A program made the position numbers and the translations under genes. Positions 18,072 through 27,823 of a stretch of DNA of 54,876 nucleotides are shown piece by piece. This DNA comes from Bordetella parapertussis. Lineage in GTDB: Bacteria; Pseudomonadota; Gammaproteobacteria; Burkholderiales; SG8-41. The notes below the pieces were generated by a model. It was given only the letters and a program-made list of their open reading frames with translations. It had not been told where the DNA came from and did not search any database. Location of the stretch: positions 1 to 54,876 of the forward strand of contig CAMDSO010000010.1 of the NCBI GenBank assembly GCA_945906935.1. The letters are read 5' to 3'. Positions within the stretch are counted from its first letter, which is position 1; each line of letters opens with the position of its first letter.

Positions 18072-18935
18072 ATGACCACCGATATCGTCCACCTGAACGG
18101 CGCATTCATGCCGCTCGCCGAAGCACGCGTGCCGGTACTCGACCGCGGCTTTATCTTCGGCGACGGCGTCTACGAAGTGATTCCGGTGTATTCGCGTCAT
18201 CCGTTCCGGCTCGTCGAACATTTGCGCCGACTGCAGAATAGCCTCGACGGCATACGTCTGGCCAACCCGCATAGCGACACCGAGTGGTCGCAACTCGTGC
18301 ACGACATGATCGAACGCAACGACGGTGACGACCAGTCGATTTATTTTCAGATCACGCGCGGCGTGGCAAAACGCGCGCATGAATTTCCGACACAGGTCAA
18401 ACCAACGGTGTTCATGATGAGCACGCCGCTCTTGACGCCGCCGCAGGAACAGCTCGATCACGGCATCGCCTGCGTTACCGGTACCGATTTCCGCTGGCTC
18501 AAGTGCGATGTCAAATCGGTGGCGCTGCTCGGCAACTGCCTGCTCAAGCAATCGGCAGTCGACGCCGGTGCGGCCGAAATCGTTCTCTTTCGCGACGGCC
18601 ATCTGACCGAAGCGGCCGCCTGTAACGTGCTGGTAGTGCAAGACGGCGTCTTGCTCGCCCCGCCGAAAGACAATCTGATCTTGCCCGGCATCACCTACGA
18701 CGTGGTGCTCGAACTGGCCGCCGCCAACCAGATCCCGCTGGAAATGCGTGCGGCCTCCGAACAGGAGGTGCGCGCTGCGCAGGAAATCTGGATTACCTCG
18801 TCCACCAAGGAGGTGCTGGCCGTGACCCGCCTGGATGGCGCCGCAGTCGGCGACGGTAAACCGGGTCCGCTGTTCCGGCGCATGCATGCGCTGTATCAGG
18901 ACTTCAAGCGCACTTTTATGCGGCACACCGCCTGA
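18072..18935 (+). CDS. dat: D-amino-acid transaminase (class IV PLP aminotransferase)
   Basis: A 287-residue fold-type IV PLP enzyme that interconverts D-alanine and 2-oxoglutarate with pyruvate and D-glutamate. The N-terminal VPVLDRGFIFGDGVYEVIPVY is typical, the PLP lysine is in LKCDVKSVALLGNCLLKQ, and EAAACNVLVVQDG and ITSSTKEVLAVTRLDG are phosphate-binding and substrate loops. AGGAG precedes the ATG by 6 bases. It belongs to the dacC-dat-DUF493-lipB-lipA run. A branched-chain or aminodeoxychorismate lyase relative cannot be fully excluded. Confidence 0.9.
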   Translation: MTTDIVHLNGAFMPLAEARVPVLDRGFIFGDGVYEVIPVYSRHPFRLVEHLRRLQNSLDGIRLANPHSDTEWSQLVHDMIERNDGDDQSIYFQITRGVAKRAHEFPTQVKPTVFMMSTPLLTPPQEQLDHGIACVTGTDFRWLKCDVKSVALLGNCLLKQSAVDAGAAEIVLFRDGHLTEAAACNVLVVQDGVLLAPPKDNLILPGITYDVVLELAAANQIPLEMRAASEQEVRAAQEIWITSSTKEVLAVTRLDGAAVGDGKPGPLFRRMHALYQDFKRTFMRHTA

Positions 18936-18939
18936 GTCG

Positions 18940-19218
18940 ATGACACAAACACCAATGACCGAACCCTCGTTAATCGAATACCCCTGCGATTTCCCGATCA
19001 AGGTGATGGGACACGCGCAGGCCGGCTTCGCCCAGAACGTGCTTGAAATCGTTCGCCGCCACGCCCCCGACTTCGACGGCGCGACGATGGAGATGAGACC
19101 CAGCAAGCAGGGCAAATATCTGAGCGTCACCTGCACCATCAACGCCACCTCGCGCGCGCAACTCGATGCGCTCTACGGCGAACTGTGCAATAACCCGATG
19201 GTGGTGATGGCGCTTTGA
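18940..19218 (+). CDS. ybeD: DUF493 (YbeD-like) protein
   Basis: A 92-residue ACT-like small protein: IEYPCDFPIKVMGHAQAGFAQNVLEIVRRHAPDFD, later KYLSVTCTINATSRAQLDALYGEL, ending MVVMAL. In many proteobacteria this family sits between dacA and lipB, as here; its role is unknown and a regulatory ACT-type function is only inferred. The frame is open further upstream, but the ATG at 18940, five bases after the dat stop, fits the family length (a second ATG is five codons later). Confidence 0.9.
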   Translation: MTQTPMTEPSLIEYPCDFPIKVMGHAQAGFAQNVLEIVRRHAPDFDGATMEMRPSKQGKYLSVTCTINATSRAQLDALYGELCNNPMVVMAL

Positions 19219-19234
19219 ACGCCAGGGGCAAGGC

Positions 19235-19957
19235 GTGAGCGAGATGGCGCAAACCCGTGTCCTGGTGGCGGTGGCGGCGGCTACGGCGCCCCGCCTGACG
19301 CCTGACGACGCACGCCTCACCGTGCGCAAGCTCGGGCGTGCGGACTATGCTCTGACACTGCAGGCGATGCAGCAATTCACCACCGAGCGTAACGACAACA
19401 CACCAGACGAAATCTGGCTGCTCGAACATCCGCCGGTCTACACGCTGGGCCTCGCTGGTAAGGACGAGCACCTGCCACGCGCTGACAACGGCATACCGGT
19501 GCTACGCATCGACCGCGGCGGGCAGATCACCTACCACGGCCCCGGCCAGGTGGTGGTTTATCTGCTGCTCGACATGCAGCGGCGCGGCCTCTCGGTACGC
19601 CCGCTAATACGTTTAATGGAGCAGGCGGTGATCGATCTGCTCGCCGCCCGAGGCGTCGCTGCGCTGTATCGCGCCGAGGCACCGGGCGTCTATGTCGGTG
19701 CGGCGAAAATCGCTGCGCTGGGTCTGCGCATCCGCCGCGGCTGCTGCTATCATGGCCTGGCTTTGAACGTGGCGATGGATCTCGGCCCGTTTCGCGACAT
19801 CAATCCCTGCGGCTACGAGGGCCTTGATGTCACCCAGACACGCGACCTCGGCATTGCCGACACCCCCGACGCAATAGGCGGACAATTGATCGAACACCTG
19901 ACACGGCTGCTGGCGGCGACAGCACCGCCAACACGACAGCCGCACCAAGATGACTGA
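19235..19957 (+). CDS. lipB: Lipoyl(octanoyl) transferase
   Basis: A 240-residue enzyme that transfers octanoyl from acyl-carrier protein to lipoyl domains. Visible motifs are [32 protein letters not shown], the catalytic Lys in [20 protein letters not shown], and the catalytic Cys in [14 protein letters not shown]. The start is a GTG; an ATG three codons later is possible. Either leaves an N-terminal extension of about 25 residues before the family core. It overlaps lipA by 8 bases. Confidence 0.95.
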   Translation: MSEMAQTRVLVAVAAATAPRLTPDDARLTVRKLGRADYALTLQAMQQFTTERNDNTPDEIWLLEHPPVYTLGLAGKDEHLPRADNGIPVLRIDRGGQITYHGPGQVVVYLLLDMQRRGLSVRPLIRLMEQAVIDLLAARGVAALYRAEAPGVYVGAAKIAALGLRIRRGCCYHGLALNVAMDLGPFRDINPCGYEGLDVTQTRDLGIADTPDAIGGQLIEHLTRLLAATAPPTRQPHQDD

Positions 19958-20900
19958 CCTCACAGAGAAACAAAAAGGCGCGGCAAAAACCGCCCGCGCC
20001 CACGGCAAGGGTGCGATTCCGATCGTGCCCGTCGAACGCCTGAAAAAACCGGACTGGATACGCGTCAAGGCCGGCAACGCGCAGCGCTACGCCGACATCA
20101 AGCAGATCCTGCGCGAGCACTCGCTGCACACGGTGTGCGAAGAGGCGTCCTGCCCGAACATCGGCGAGTGTTTCGGCAAGGGCACGGCGACCTTCATGAT
20201 CCTCGGCGACCTGTGCACGCGGCGCTGCCCGTTTTGCGACGTCGGTCACGGCCGACCGAAACCACCAGACGCCGCCGAACCAGCCAATCTCGCGCGCACG
20301 ATCGCCGCCCTGAAGCTGCGTTACGTCGTCATCACCAGCGTCGACCGCGACGATCTGCGCGACGGCGGCGCCCGCCATTTCGCCGACTGCATCAGCGCGG
20401 TGCGCGAATTGTCACCGCAGACGCGCATCGAGATATTAGTACCCGATTTCCGCGGCCGTCTGGCCACTGCGCTGGATATCCTTGCCGCCGCGCCGCCGGA
20501 TGTCATGAACCACAATCTGGAAACCGTGCCACGCCTCTATAAACAGGCTCGTCCCGGCGCGGACTACGCCAACTCGCTGCAACTGCTCAAAGAATTCAAG
20601 GCACGCGTGCCGGGCGTACCGACCAAATCCGGCCTCATGCTCGGGCTCGGCGAAACCAACGCGGAAATTCTCGACACCATGCGCGACCTGCGCGCGCACG
20701 ATGTGGAAATGCTGACCCTCGGCCAGTATCTGCAACCGAGCGCCCATCACCTGCCGGTCGAACGCTACGTCGAGCCGGCCGTGTTCGAACAATTCGCGCG
20801 GGATGCCGCTGCGATGGGCTTTTCACACGCTGCCAGCGCGCCCATGGTGCGTTCGAGCTATCACGCCGACGAACAGGCCCATCTGGCCGGTGCGATTTGA
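19950..20900 (+). CDS. lipA: Lipoyl synthase (radical SAM)
   Basis: A 316-residue radical-SAM enzyme that inserts two sulfurs into octanoyl groups on lipoyl domains. The auxiliary cluster motif is [12 protein letters not shown], the radical-SAM motif is CTRRCPFC, and the C-terminal serine ligand is in [11 protein letters not shown]. With lipB it completes endogenous lipoylation. A lipoyl-domain protein (LpdA, 36970-38808) is a likely client encoded in this window. Confidence 0.97.
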   Translation: MTDLTEKQKGAAKTARAHGKGAIPIVPVERLKKPDWIRVKAGNAQRYADIKQILREHSLHTVCEEASCPNIGECFGKGTATFMILGDLCTRRCPFCDVGHGRPKPPDAAEPANLARTIAALKLRYVVITSVDRDDLRDGGARHFADCISAVRELSPQTRIEILVPDFRGRLATALDILAAAPPDVMNHNLETVPRLYKQARPGADYANSLQLLKEFKARVPGVPTKSGLMLGLGETNAEILDTMRDLRAHDVEMLTLGQYLQPSAHHLPVERYVEPAVFEQFARDAAAMGFSHAASAPMVRSSYHADEQAHLAGAI

Positions 20901-20925
20901 CACCACAATCTTGGGAGCATCATTC

Positions 20926-21618
20926 ATGCGCCGATTTTTACTGCCTCTTCTGCCGCCACTGATTGCGCTTTTCTTCGCTGGCCCCGCCCTCGCACTTGGC
21001 ATTGCCGACATCAGCAACAAGGATGCCGTCGCCGGACTCAAGGCAGCGCTCAGCGACGGGTCCGCCGCAGCGATCGGCAAGCTCGGCGCGGAGAACGGTT
21101 TTTTCAACAATGCCAAAGTCAGGATACCGCTGCCCGAGTCGCTGAAAAAAGTCGAAGGCATGATGCGCGCGATGGGCATGAAGCGGCAGGCCGATGAACT
21201 CGAACTGGCGATGAACCGCGCCGCCGAAAGCGCGGTCACTGAAGCCAAACCACTGCTGCTCGATGCGGTGAAAAACATGTCAGTGGAAGACGCCAAAGGC
21301 ATTCTCACCGGCGGCGATAGTGCAGCGACCGAATATTTCCGTCGTAAAACCGCCGAACCGCTGGCGAAAAAATTCCTGCCCATCGTGAAAAAATCGACGG
21401 CACAGGTGGGGCTTGCCGAAAAATACAATGCGCTTGCCGGCAAGGGCTCGCAACTCGGCGTCATCGACGCCAGCCAGGCATCGATCGAGCAGTATGTGAC
21501 GAAAAAAGCCCTCGACGGCCTCTACACCATGATCGCCGACGAGGAAAAAGCCCTGCGCCAGGACCCGGTCGGCGCTGCCAGCAGCCTGCTGCAAAAAGTA
21601 TTCGGCGCACTGAAATAA
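20926..21618 (+). CDS. DUF4197 exported protein
   Basis: A 230-residue protein with a clear signal peptide (MRRFLLPLLPPLIALFFAGPALALG) and a helical body typical of DUF4197: DAVAGLKAALSDGSAAAIGKLG, NAKVRIPLPESLKKVEGMMRAMG, and later TEYFRRKTAEPLAKKFLPIVKK. Function unknown. The frame extends back into lipA, but the ATG at 20926 begins the signal peptide and has a GGGAG about 9 bases upstream. It is probably co-transcribed with lipA. Confidence 0.9.
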   Translation: MRRFLLPLLPPLIALFFAGPALALGIADISNKDAVAGLKAALSDGSAAAIGKLGAENGFFNNAKVRIPLPESLKKVEGMMRAMGMKRQADELELAMNRAAESAVTEAKPLLLDAVKNMSVEDAKGILTGGDSAATEYFRRKTAEPLAKKFLPIVKKSTAQVGLAEKYNALAGKGSQLGVIDASQASIEQYVTKKALDGLYTMIADEEKALRQDPVGAASSLLQKVFGALK

Positions 21619-21634
21619 GGCGGGAGCAACCCGG

Positions 21635-22009
21635 ATGCCACGTTTCTACATCGGACTTGAAGACGGCGAGAAGGAACTCTGGAAGGCGAAAAACGTCACC
21701 TGCGAAGGCAGCTTCGTTGTCAGCGTCGAACTCTCATTTGGCGGCCAGGATGCGCGGCCGCTCGATCGTTACAAGGCGGCGATGCTGGCGTTAAACCGCG
21801 ACGCCGCCACACGCCGCCAGTTGTCGAAATACTCCTGGCTGTTCGCCCTCGACGCACGCCTTAATGATGTGTTCCAAACGCTGGTCGACCATCTCGGTGT
21901 CGAACACCATTCTTTCAGCGTCACCGCCTTAAAAACCGGTGACGGCCTCGCTTACGATGCAGAAAAACGCGTGGTGTGCGAGTTCTATGCGAAGAACTGG
22001 TTGAAATAA
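21635..22009 (+). CDS. Hypothetical protein, 124 residues
   Basis: I do not recognise this protein. It begins MPRFYIGLEDGEKELWKAKN and ends VVCEFYAKNWLK. It appears soluble with mixed alpha/beta character and has no signal peptide, cysteine cluster or catalytic motif. It begins 16 bases after the DUF4197 stop on the same strand (GGGAG upstream) and is convergent with polA 38 bases away. Base composition matches its neighbours, so it is probably a genuine lineage-specific gene. Confidence 0.75.
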   Translation: MPRFYIGLEDGEKELWKAKNVTCEGSFVVSVELSFGGQDARPLDRYKAAMLALNRDAATRRQLSKYSWLFALDARLNDVFQTLVDHLGVEHHSFSVTALKTGDGLAYDAEKRVVCEFYAKNWLK

Positions 22010-22047
22010 CGCTGGCTGCACCAGTCAGGCGCAAGCTCAGTGCGCCC

Positions 22048-24834
22048 TCAGTGTGCCTGATCCCAGTTCGCGCCAACGCCAACAGTCACCACCAGCGGCA
22101 CCGCCAGCGCCGCCACACGGCACATCAAGCCCGGCAGTTCGCTTTGAATCAACGTCAGTTCGACGTCGGGCACCTCGAGCACCAGTTCGTCATGCACCTG
22201 CATGATGAGCTTGCTTTGATGATGGCCCCGCTCCAGCCAACCCTGCACCGCGATCATCGCCATCTTGATCAGATCGGCCGCGGTACCCTGCATTGGCGCA
22301 TTAATGGCCGCACGCTCAGCACCCTGCCGCCGCGCACCGTTGCTGCTTTTGATTTCCGGCAGCCACAGGCGCCGGCCAAAGACGGTTTCCACATAACCGC
22401 TGACGCGTGCCTGTTCGCGGGTAGTGCGCATGTATTCGGCGACCCCCGGATAGCGCGCAAAATAGCGGTCCATATACTGCTGCGCCGCCGCGCGCTCGAT
22501 GCCCAATTGTCCGGCCAGCCCGAACGCCGACATGCCGTAGATCAGGCCAAAGTTGATGACCTTGGCGTAGCGGCGCTGTTCGTTGTCCACCGCATCGAGC
22601 TCGGCGCCAAAAATCTCCGCTGCCGTCGCGCGGTGAATATCTTCGCCCGCCGCAAAGGCTTTTAAGAGACTGGCATCGCGCGAGATATGCGCCATGATCC
22701 TGAGCTCGATCTGCGAGTAATCGGCTGAAACAATATGGCTGCCCGGCGGCGCGATAAACGCCTCGCGGATACGCCGACCCTCGGCGTTACGCACCGGAAT
22801 GTTCTGCAGATTTGGATCGTTACTGGCCAGCCGGCCGGTGATCGCCACCGCCTGCGCATAGTTGGTATGCACGCGCCCGGTGTCAGGGTTGATCATGCGC
22901 GGCAGCTTGTCGGTATAGGTTGATTTGAGTTTGGCAATGCCGCGATATTCGAGCAAGAGCTTGGGCAGCGGATGATCCTGCGCCAGTTGCTCGAGCGCAT
23001 CCTCGTCGGTGGAAGGCGCGCCGGTCGGCGTTTTTTTCACGGGCTTGATGCCCTGTTTGACGAAGAGAATTTCCTGGATCTGTTTCGGCGAATTCAGGTT
23101 GAACGGTTGCCCGGCCAGCGCATGCGCCCCCGCCTCGAGCTTCTGCATCTTGGCGCCGAGCTCGCCACTCTGGATCTCGAGCAGGCGGCTGTCGAGCAAC
23201 ACGCCGTGCCGCTCCATCGTCTGCAACACGCGCATCGCCGGCACTTCGAGTTCGCCGTAAATTTTCGCCAGCCCTGCATCCGCCTCGATCTGCGGATGCA
23301 GAGCGTGATGCAACTGCAACGTGATATCGGCATCCTCGGCGGCATACTCGGCGGCCGTTTCAATCGACACTTGATCGAAGCAAATCTGCTTGGCGCCCTT
23401 GCCGGCGACTTCTTCAAAGCTGATCGTCTTCACGCCAAGATGGCGCTCGGCGAGGCTGTCCATGTCGTGCGAACGATGACTCTCCAGCACATAAGACTGC
23501 AACAGCGTGTCGTGCTGTATACCGGCGAGATGCACGCCGTGATTGGCAAAGATGTGGGTGTCGTACTTCAGGTTCTGCCCAAGCTTGAGCGCCGTCGCGT
23601 TTTCCAGCCACGGCTTCATTTTTGCCAGCACCGCCTCGACACCCAGTTGTTGCGGCGCACCGGCGTAACGATGATCGAGCGGAATATACGCGGCGTGTCC
23701 GGCTTCGACGGCGAGCGAAATGCCGACCAGTCGCGCGCGTAGCGGCTCCAGGCTGGTGGTTTCGGTATCGACCGCGGTCAGTGTGGCAGCGTTGATTTTT
23801 TGCAACCACGCATCGAGCTGCTCTTCGCTGAGCACCGTCTCATAGGCGCGCGTCATATCGGCGGCCACCGGTGCCGCTGTCGCCATTGATAATGGCGCGG
23901 CATCGTCACCGCTGCGCTCAGCACTGCTACGAACCGGCTCCGCTGCTGCGCCGCCGCCCTGCAGTTCACGCAACCACGTTTTGAAATCAAAACGGGCATA
24001 GAGTTCGGCGAGCTTCGCCTCGTCATGTTTTTCGTGGGAGAGCGCGTCTATCGTTGCCGGCAGCACGACGTCGCATTTGATCGTCAGCAGTTGGCGTGCC
24101 TTGGGCAGCCACTCGAGCGTCTTGCGCAAATTTTCGCCGACCACACCGCTGATCTCAGCGGCGTGCGTCATCACGTTATCGAGAGTTTGATACTGGGTGA
24201 GCCACTTTACCGCGGTCTTCGGACCGCACTTGGGCACACCGGGTACGTTGTCGACGGTGTCGCCAATCAGCGCCAGATAATCAACAATGCGTTCCGGCGG
24301 CACGCCGAATTTTTTCTCCACGCCGGGGATGTCGAGTGTTTCATTGGTCATCGTGTTGACCAGCGTGACCTGCGCATTGACGAGTTGCGCAATATCCTTG
24401 TCACCGGTCGAAATGATGGTGCGCATGCCACGCTGGCTGGCGGCGACGGCGAGCGTGCCGATCACATCGTCGGCCTCGACGCCGTCGATCATCAGTAGCG
24501 GCCAGCCCATGGCGCGGATCGCCTCGTGGAGCGGTGCGATCTGGCAGGCCAGATCGTCGGGCATCGGCGGCCGGTTGGCTTTGTATTCAGGGTAGGCATC
24601 GTCGCGGAAGGTTTTGCCCTTCGCGTCAAAAATGCAGGCGCTATAATCGGCCGCATAATCTTTGTGCAGTCGCCGCAACATGTTGAGCACGCCATAAATC
24701 GCACCGGTCGGTTCGCCGCGACTGTTACGCAGATCAGACTGCGACATGGCATGAAACGCGCGATACAGATAGGACGAGCCGTCGACCAGCAACAGCGTCC
24801 TGCCATCGGAAGGTGCGGGATTATTCAAGTTCAA
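22048..24834 (-). CDS. polA: DNA polymerase I
   Basis: A 928-residue enzyme for Okazaki-fragment processing and repair synthesis. The 5'-3' exonuclease/flap domain opens with TLLLVDGSSYLYRAFHAM. The 3'-5' proofreading domain is intact (AVDTETTSLEP, NLKYDTHIF, YAAEDADITLQ). The polymerase domain carries SADYSQIELRIMAHIS, RYAKVINFGLIYGMSAFGLA and MQVHDELVLEVP. The frame continues to an ATG at 25005 inside the opposing LOG gene. The TTG at 24834 is chosen because it gives the same length as E. coli PolA and starts ten residues or so before the first beta strand; a second TTG two codons later is possible. Start is uncertain; identity is not. Confidence 0.96.
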   Translation of the reverse strand: MNLNNPAPSDGRTLLLVDGSSYLYRAFHAMSQSDLRNSRGEPTGAIYGVLNMLRRLHKDYAADYSACIFDAKGKTFRDDAYPEYKANRPPMPDDLACQIAPLHEAIRAMGWPLLMIDGVEADDVIGTLAVAASQRGMRTIISTGDKDIAQLVNAQVTLVNTMTNETLDIPGVEKKFGVPPERIVDYLALIGDTVDNVPGVPKCGPKTAVKWLTQYQTLDNVMTHAAEISGVVGENLRKTLEWLPKARQLLTIKCDVVLPATIDALSHEKHDEAKLAELYARFDFKTWLRELQGGGAAAEPVRSSAERSGDDAAPLSMATAAPVAADMTRAYETVLSEEQLDAWLQKINAATLTAVDTETTSLEPLRARLVGISLAVEAGHAAYIPLDHRYAGAPQQLGVEAVLAKMKPWLENATALKLGQNLKYDTHIFANHGVHLAGIQHDTLLQSYVLESHRSHDMDSLAERHLGVKTISFEEVAGKGAKQICFDQVSIETAAEYAAEDADITLQLHHALHPQIEADAGLAKIYGELEVPAMRVLQTMERHGVLLDSRLLEIQSGELGAKMQKLEAGAHALAGQPFNLNSPKQIQEILFVKQGIKPVKKTPTGAPSTDEDALEQLAQDHPLPKLLLEYRGIAKLKSTYTDKLPRMINPDTGRVHTNYAQAVAITGRLASNDPNLQNIPVRNAEGRRIREAFIAPPGSHIVSADYSQIELRIMAHISRDASLLKAFAAGEDIHRATAAEIFGAELDAVDNEQRRYAKVINFGLIYGMSAFGLAGQLGIERAAAQQYMDRYFARYPGVAEYMRTTREQARVSGYVETVFGRRLWLPEIKSSNGARRQGAERAAINAPMQGTAADLIKMAMIAVQGWLERGHHQSKLIMQVHDELVLEVPDVELTLIQSELPGLMCRVAALAVPLVVTVGVGANWDQAH

Positions 24835-24844
24835 GGAAGTCCAG

Positions 24845-25564
24845 ATGAGCCATTCAGATAAATTGCCGGGCTGCGTCGCCCCCGACCGCGAAGTGTCGGC
24901 GCGCGAGGCGTGGCGGATGTTCGGTATTATGTCAGAATTTGTCGAGGCCACCGACCGCCTGAGCCAGATCCGTCCGGCGGTCAGCGTCTTCGGCAGTGCG
25001 CGCATCCCGCCCGGCCACGCTTACTACATGCTGGCCGAGCAGATTGCACGACGCCTCTCCGACGCCGGCTTCAGCGTGATCTCGGGTGGCGGCCCCGGCC
25101 TCATGGAAGCCGCCAACAAGGGCGCGTATTTCGGCAAATCACCGAGCGTGGGCCTGAACATCCAGCTGCCGCACGAACAACAGCCCAATCCGTATCAAGA
25201 CATCAGCCACACCTTTCACCACTTCTTCGCACGCAAGGTCATGTTCTTCAAATTCGCCATGGCCTATGTAGTCTTGCCCGGCGGCTTCGGCACGCTCGAT
25301 GAACTATTCGAGGCGCTCACACTGGTGCAAACCGGCAAGACGCGCAGCATGCCGATCATTCTGGTGCACTCTCCGTTCTGGAACGGGCTGCTCGACTGGC
25401 TGCGCAGCGCGCTGCTCGCCAACGGCACCATCAACCCGCAGGATCTGAACCTGTTGCGCGTCATTGATGATCCACAGCAAGTGGTCGAGGCGATTTTCGA
25501 TCACTATGAAAAACGCGGTTTCGAGCCCGCCGCCGCGGAACGCGAACTGTTGCTCAATTTATAG
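24845..25564 (+). CDS. LOG family cytokinin-riboside/nucleotide 5'-monophosphate phosphoribohydrolase (TIGR00730)
   Basis: A 239-residue Rossmann-like enzyme with the LOG motifs VISGGGPGLMEAANKGAY and LPGGFGTLDELFEALTLVQTGK. Characterised relatives release the base from nucleoside 5'-monophosphates; many bacterial members act on AMP or purine nucleotides, and the substrate here is not known. AAGGAAG lies 5 bases before the ATG. The gene is head-to-head with polA, the start codons being 10 bases apart. Confidence 0.9.
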   Translation: MSHSDKLPGCVAPDREVSAREAWRMFGIMSEFVEATDRLSQIRPAVSVFGSARIPPGHAYYMLAEQIARRLSDAGFSVISGGGPGLMEAANKGAYFGKSPSVGLNIQLPHEQQPNPYQDISHTFHHFFARKVMFFKFAMAYVVLPGGFGTLDELFEALTLVQTGKTRSMPIILVHSPFWNGLLDWLRSALLANGTINPQDLNLLRVIDDPQQVVEAIFDHYEKRGFEPAAAERELLLNL

Positions 25565-25652
25565 CGCGTCGCAGCCCTCGCGCAGCTTTATATTTTTTGC
25601 CGGAAGGCCGATAATGGCGCCACCGCGCAAGGCCGCGAATCAAGGAAATTGC

Positions 25653-25985
25653 ATGCGCAAACTGCTCGCCCTACTGCTGCTCACCATCGCCCTGCCGGCA
25701 GGTGCCGCCGAGCGTCCGGGCAACCTGCAGCCGGTGCCCGATGTGCCGCCGCCACCCGATTTCAGCCTCGACACGGCGCTCGAACCGCAGATCATGATCA
25801 TCAAACGCGGTACCGATACAATTGAAGAGCATCGTGTCGCCGGCAAACTCTTTATGCTGAAGGTCACGCCGGCGAGCGGCGCGTCCTATTACCTGATTGA
25901 TGAAAAAGGCGACGGCAAAATGACGCGCCAGGAAACCCTCGACAGCGGCATCCGTCCGCCGATGTGGGTCATTCATTCCTGGTAG
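25653..25985 (+). CDS. DUF2782 exported protein
   Basis: A 110-residue protein with a signal peptide (MRKLLALLLLTIALPAGAAE) followed by a small domain: DFSLDTALEPQIMIIKRGTDTIEEHRVAGKLFMLKVTP and a C-terminus RPPMWVIHSW. This matches the DUF2782 family, frequently beside polA and thrB. Function unknown. The start is the ATG preceded by AAGGA at seven bases; an upstream in-frame ATG at 25614 would mask the signal peptide. Confidence 0.88.
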   Translation: MRKLLALLLLTIALPAGAAERPGNLQPVPDVPPPPDFSLDTALEPQIMIIKRGTDTIEEHRVAGKLFMLKVTPASGASYYLIDEKGDGKMTRQETLDSGIRPPMWVIHSW

Positions 25986-26095
25986 CGGCACCGCCGCCGG
26001 CTTACCCCGGATCGCCGGCCGTCGAAAACGGTCCGGTCGTTGTTCTCAAACTGATGTTGCAACACTGATACCGCGCCCAGCGCAACGTTAAACCC

Positions 26096-27049
26096 ATGTC
26101 CGTATTCACCACCGTCACGGCCGCACAACTACAGTCGTGGCTCACACAATACCCGCTCGCTACCTTGCAAGGTCTCGAGGGCATCTCCGCCGGCATCGAA
26201 AACACCAATTACTTCGTCACCACCGTGGGCGCACGCCACGTGCTGACGCTGTTCGAAAAACTCACACCGGCCGAACTGCCGTTTTATCTCGGCCTGATGG
26301 CGCATCTGGCACAGCTCGGCATACCCTGCCCGCAGCCGGTGGCGAACAACAACAAGGGCTACCTCGGCAGCCTGAACGGCAAACCAGCGGCACTCGTCAG
26401 CTGCGTAGCGGGACGCGATCTGAGCGAGGTCGATGCAACCCATTGTGCCGCCATTGGCGCGCTGCTGGCGCGCCTGCATATCGCCGGCCTAAGCTACCCG
26501 GCAAGCATGCCTAACCCGCGCGGCGCGGCGTGGTGGACCGCCGTGATGCCGCAGGTGCTACCGTTTCTCGATGCCCCGGCGGCGGCCCTGCTGCAAGCCG
26601 AGGTGGCGTTTCAGGCCGCACACCACTTCGATACACTGCCGCAGGGCGTGATACACGCCGACCTCTTCCGTGACAATGTATTGTGGGATGGCGTGCAGGT
26701 CGGCGGGGTGATCGATTTTTATTTCGCCTGCAATGACTGTCTGCTCTACGATGTCGCCATCACCGTCAACGACTGGTGCAGTGCGGCCGATCAGTCGCTC
26801 GACGCGTCACGCGCGCGGGCCCTGCTCGCAGCCTATCAGCAAGTGCGCCCGCTCAGCACTGGCGAGCGCGCGGCATGGCCGGCACTACTGCGCGCCGGCG
26901 CGCTGCGTTTCTGGGTCTCACGCCTCTATGACAAGCATCTGCCGCGCGCGGGCGAACTGACGCACACCAAGGACCCGCGCCATTGTCAGCGCGTGCTTGA
27001 ACAACGGATTGCGCAGACCGCCGGACTCGGCGCGCTGCTCGCGGCATGA
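26096..27049 (+). CDS. thrB: Homoserine kinase (APH-type ThrB)
   Basis: A 317-residue kinase of the aminoglycoside-phosphotransferase fold that phosphorylates L-homoserine for threonine synthesis. It begins MSVFTTVTAAQLQSWLTQYPL; EGISAGIENTNYFV is the nucleotide loop, and the catalytic and metal region is GVIHADLFRDNVLWDG with VGGVIDFYFACNDCLLYDVAI. This is the betaproteobacterial ThrB type, unrelated to the GHMP kinase of E. coli. Its stop overlaps the next start (ATGA). Confidence 0.95.
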   Translation: MSVFTTVTAAQLQSWLTQYPLATLQGLEGISAGIENTNYFVTTVGARHVLTLFEKLTPAELPFYLGLMAHLAQLGIPCPQPVANNNKGYLGSLNGKPAALVSCVAGRDLSEVDATHCAAIGALLARLHIAGLSYPASMPNPRGAAWWTAVMPQVLPFLDAPAAALLQAEVAFQAAHHFDTLPQGVIHADLFRDNVLWDGVQVGGVIDFYFACNDCLLYDVAITVNDWCSAADQSLDASRARALLAAYQQVRPLSTGERAAWPALLRAGALRFWVSRLYDKHLPRAGELTHTKDPRHCQRVLEQRIAQTAGLGALLAA

Positions 27050-27816
27050 ATATCCGCATTGTCAAAGCGCGTCACGGCTGGCTCTGGCTGGTGGCGGGCA
27101 TGCGCCTACTGCGTGCCGCACCGCTGCAGTGGCTGTTGCTGATCGGCGTACTCTTCGTGGCCAGCCGCGTGCTGTTTCTGCTGCCGCTGGCGCCGCTGCT
27201 GGCGGTGCTGGTGGCGCCGCATTTTCTGGCCGGCCTCGCCCATGGCGCGCAGGCCGTGGAAGAGCACAAGCCACTGCGCAACGGCTATCTGATCAGCGGG
27301 TTTCTGCGTGACGCCTCGCCGCTACTGACCATCGGCGGCATTTCGCTGATCGGGCAGATGCTGACGCTGATGGTCATCTTGTCGGTCGGTGGCGACACCT
27401 TCAATGACATCGCCAAGGGCATCTCCGCCGGCGCCAGCAAAGCCGAAACCATCCGCGCCCTGCAAGAAGCCGCCCCACGCATGACGCTGGCGATGCTCGC
27501 CGGCTTTACGGTTTCACTACCAGTGATGATGGCGACCTGGTACGCACCGCTGCTGGTTTTTTTGCATGGCATCAAACCGGCTGCCGCACTGTATCTAAGC
27601 CTGCTCGCCTGCCTCAGAAACATGCGCGCGATGATGCTCTACGGACTGGCGCTGATGATCCCGCTGTTCTTTTTCACCCGCGCTGGCATGCTGATCGGCC
27701 AGGTCGATCTCGGGCTGTGGATGCTCGCACCGCTGATCGTGCCGTCGATCTACGCCAGTTATCGCGATGTATTCGTGCCGACACCGCCGCCCGAGGAAGC
27801 GCCTGCCAATCCCTGA
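27046..27816 (+). CDS. BPSS1780-family integral membrane protein
   Basis: A 256-residue protein with about six hydrophobic segments (LQWLLLIGVLFVASRVLFLL, APLLAVLVAPHFLAGLA, LLTIGGISLIGQMLTLMVIL, MLAGFTVSLPVMMATWYAPL, MMLYGLALMIPLFFF, GLWMLAPLIVPSIYASYRDVF). Organisation and the position after thrB and before uvrD match the betaproteobacterial BPSS1780 family; function unknown. It is translationally coupled to thrB and ends only 7 bases from the convergent uvrD stop. Confidence 0.85.
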   Translation: MNIRIVKARHGWLWLVAGMRLLRAAPLQWLLLIGVLFVASRVLFLLPLAPLLAVLVAPHFLAGLAHGAQAVEEHKPLRNGYLISGFLRDASPLLTIGGISLIGQMLTLMVILSVGGDTFNDIAKGISAGASKAETIRALQEAAPRMTLAMLAGFTVSLPVMMATWYAPLLVFLHGIKPAAALYLSLLACLRNMRAMMLYGLALMIPLFFFTRAGMLIGQVDLGLWMLAPLIVPSIYASYRDVFVPTPPPEEAPANP

Positions 27817-27823
27817 TGAGGGT

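Noticed and set aside
17775-19148. Minus-strand open frame of 457 codons
   Set aside because: It spans antisense across dacC, dat and DUF493, all well supported on the plus strand.
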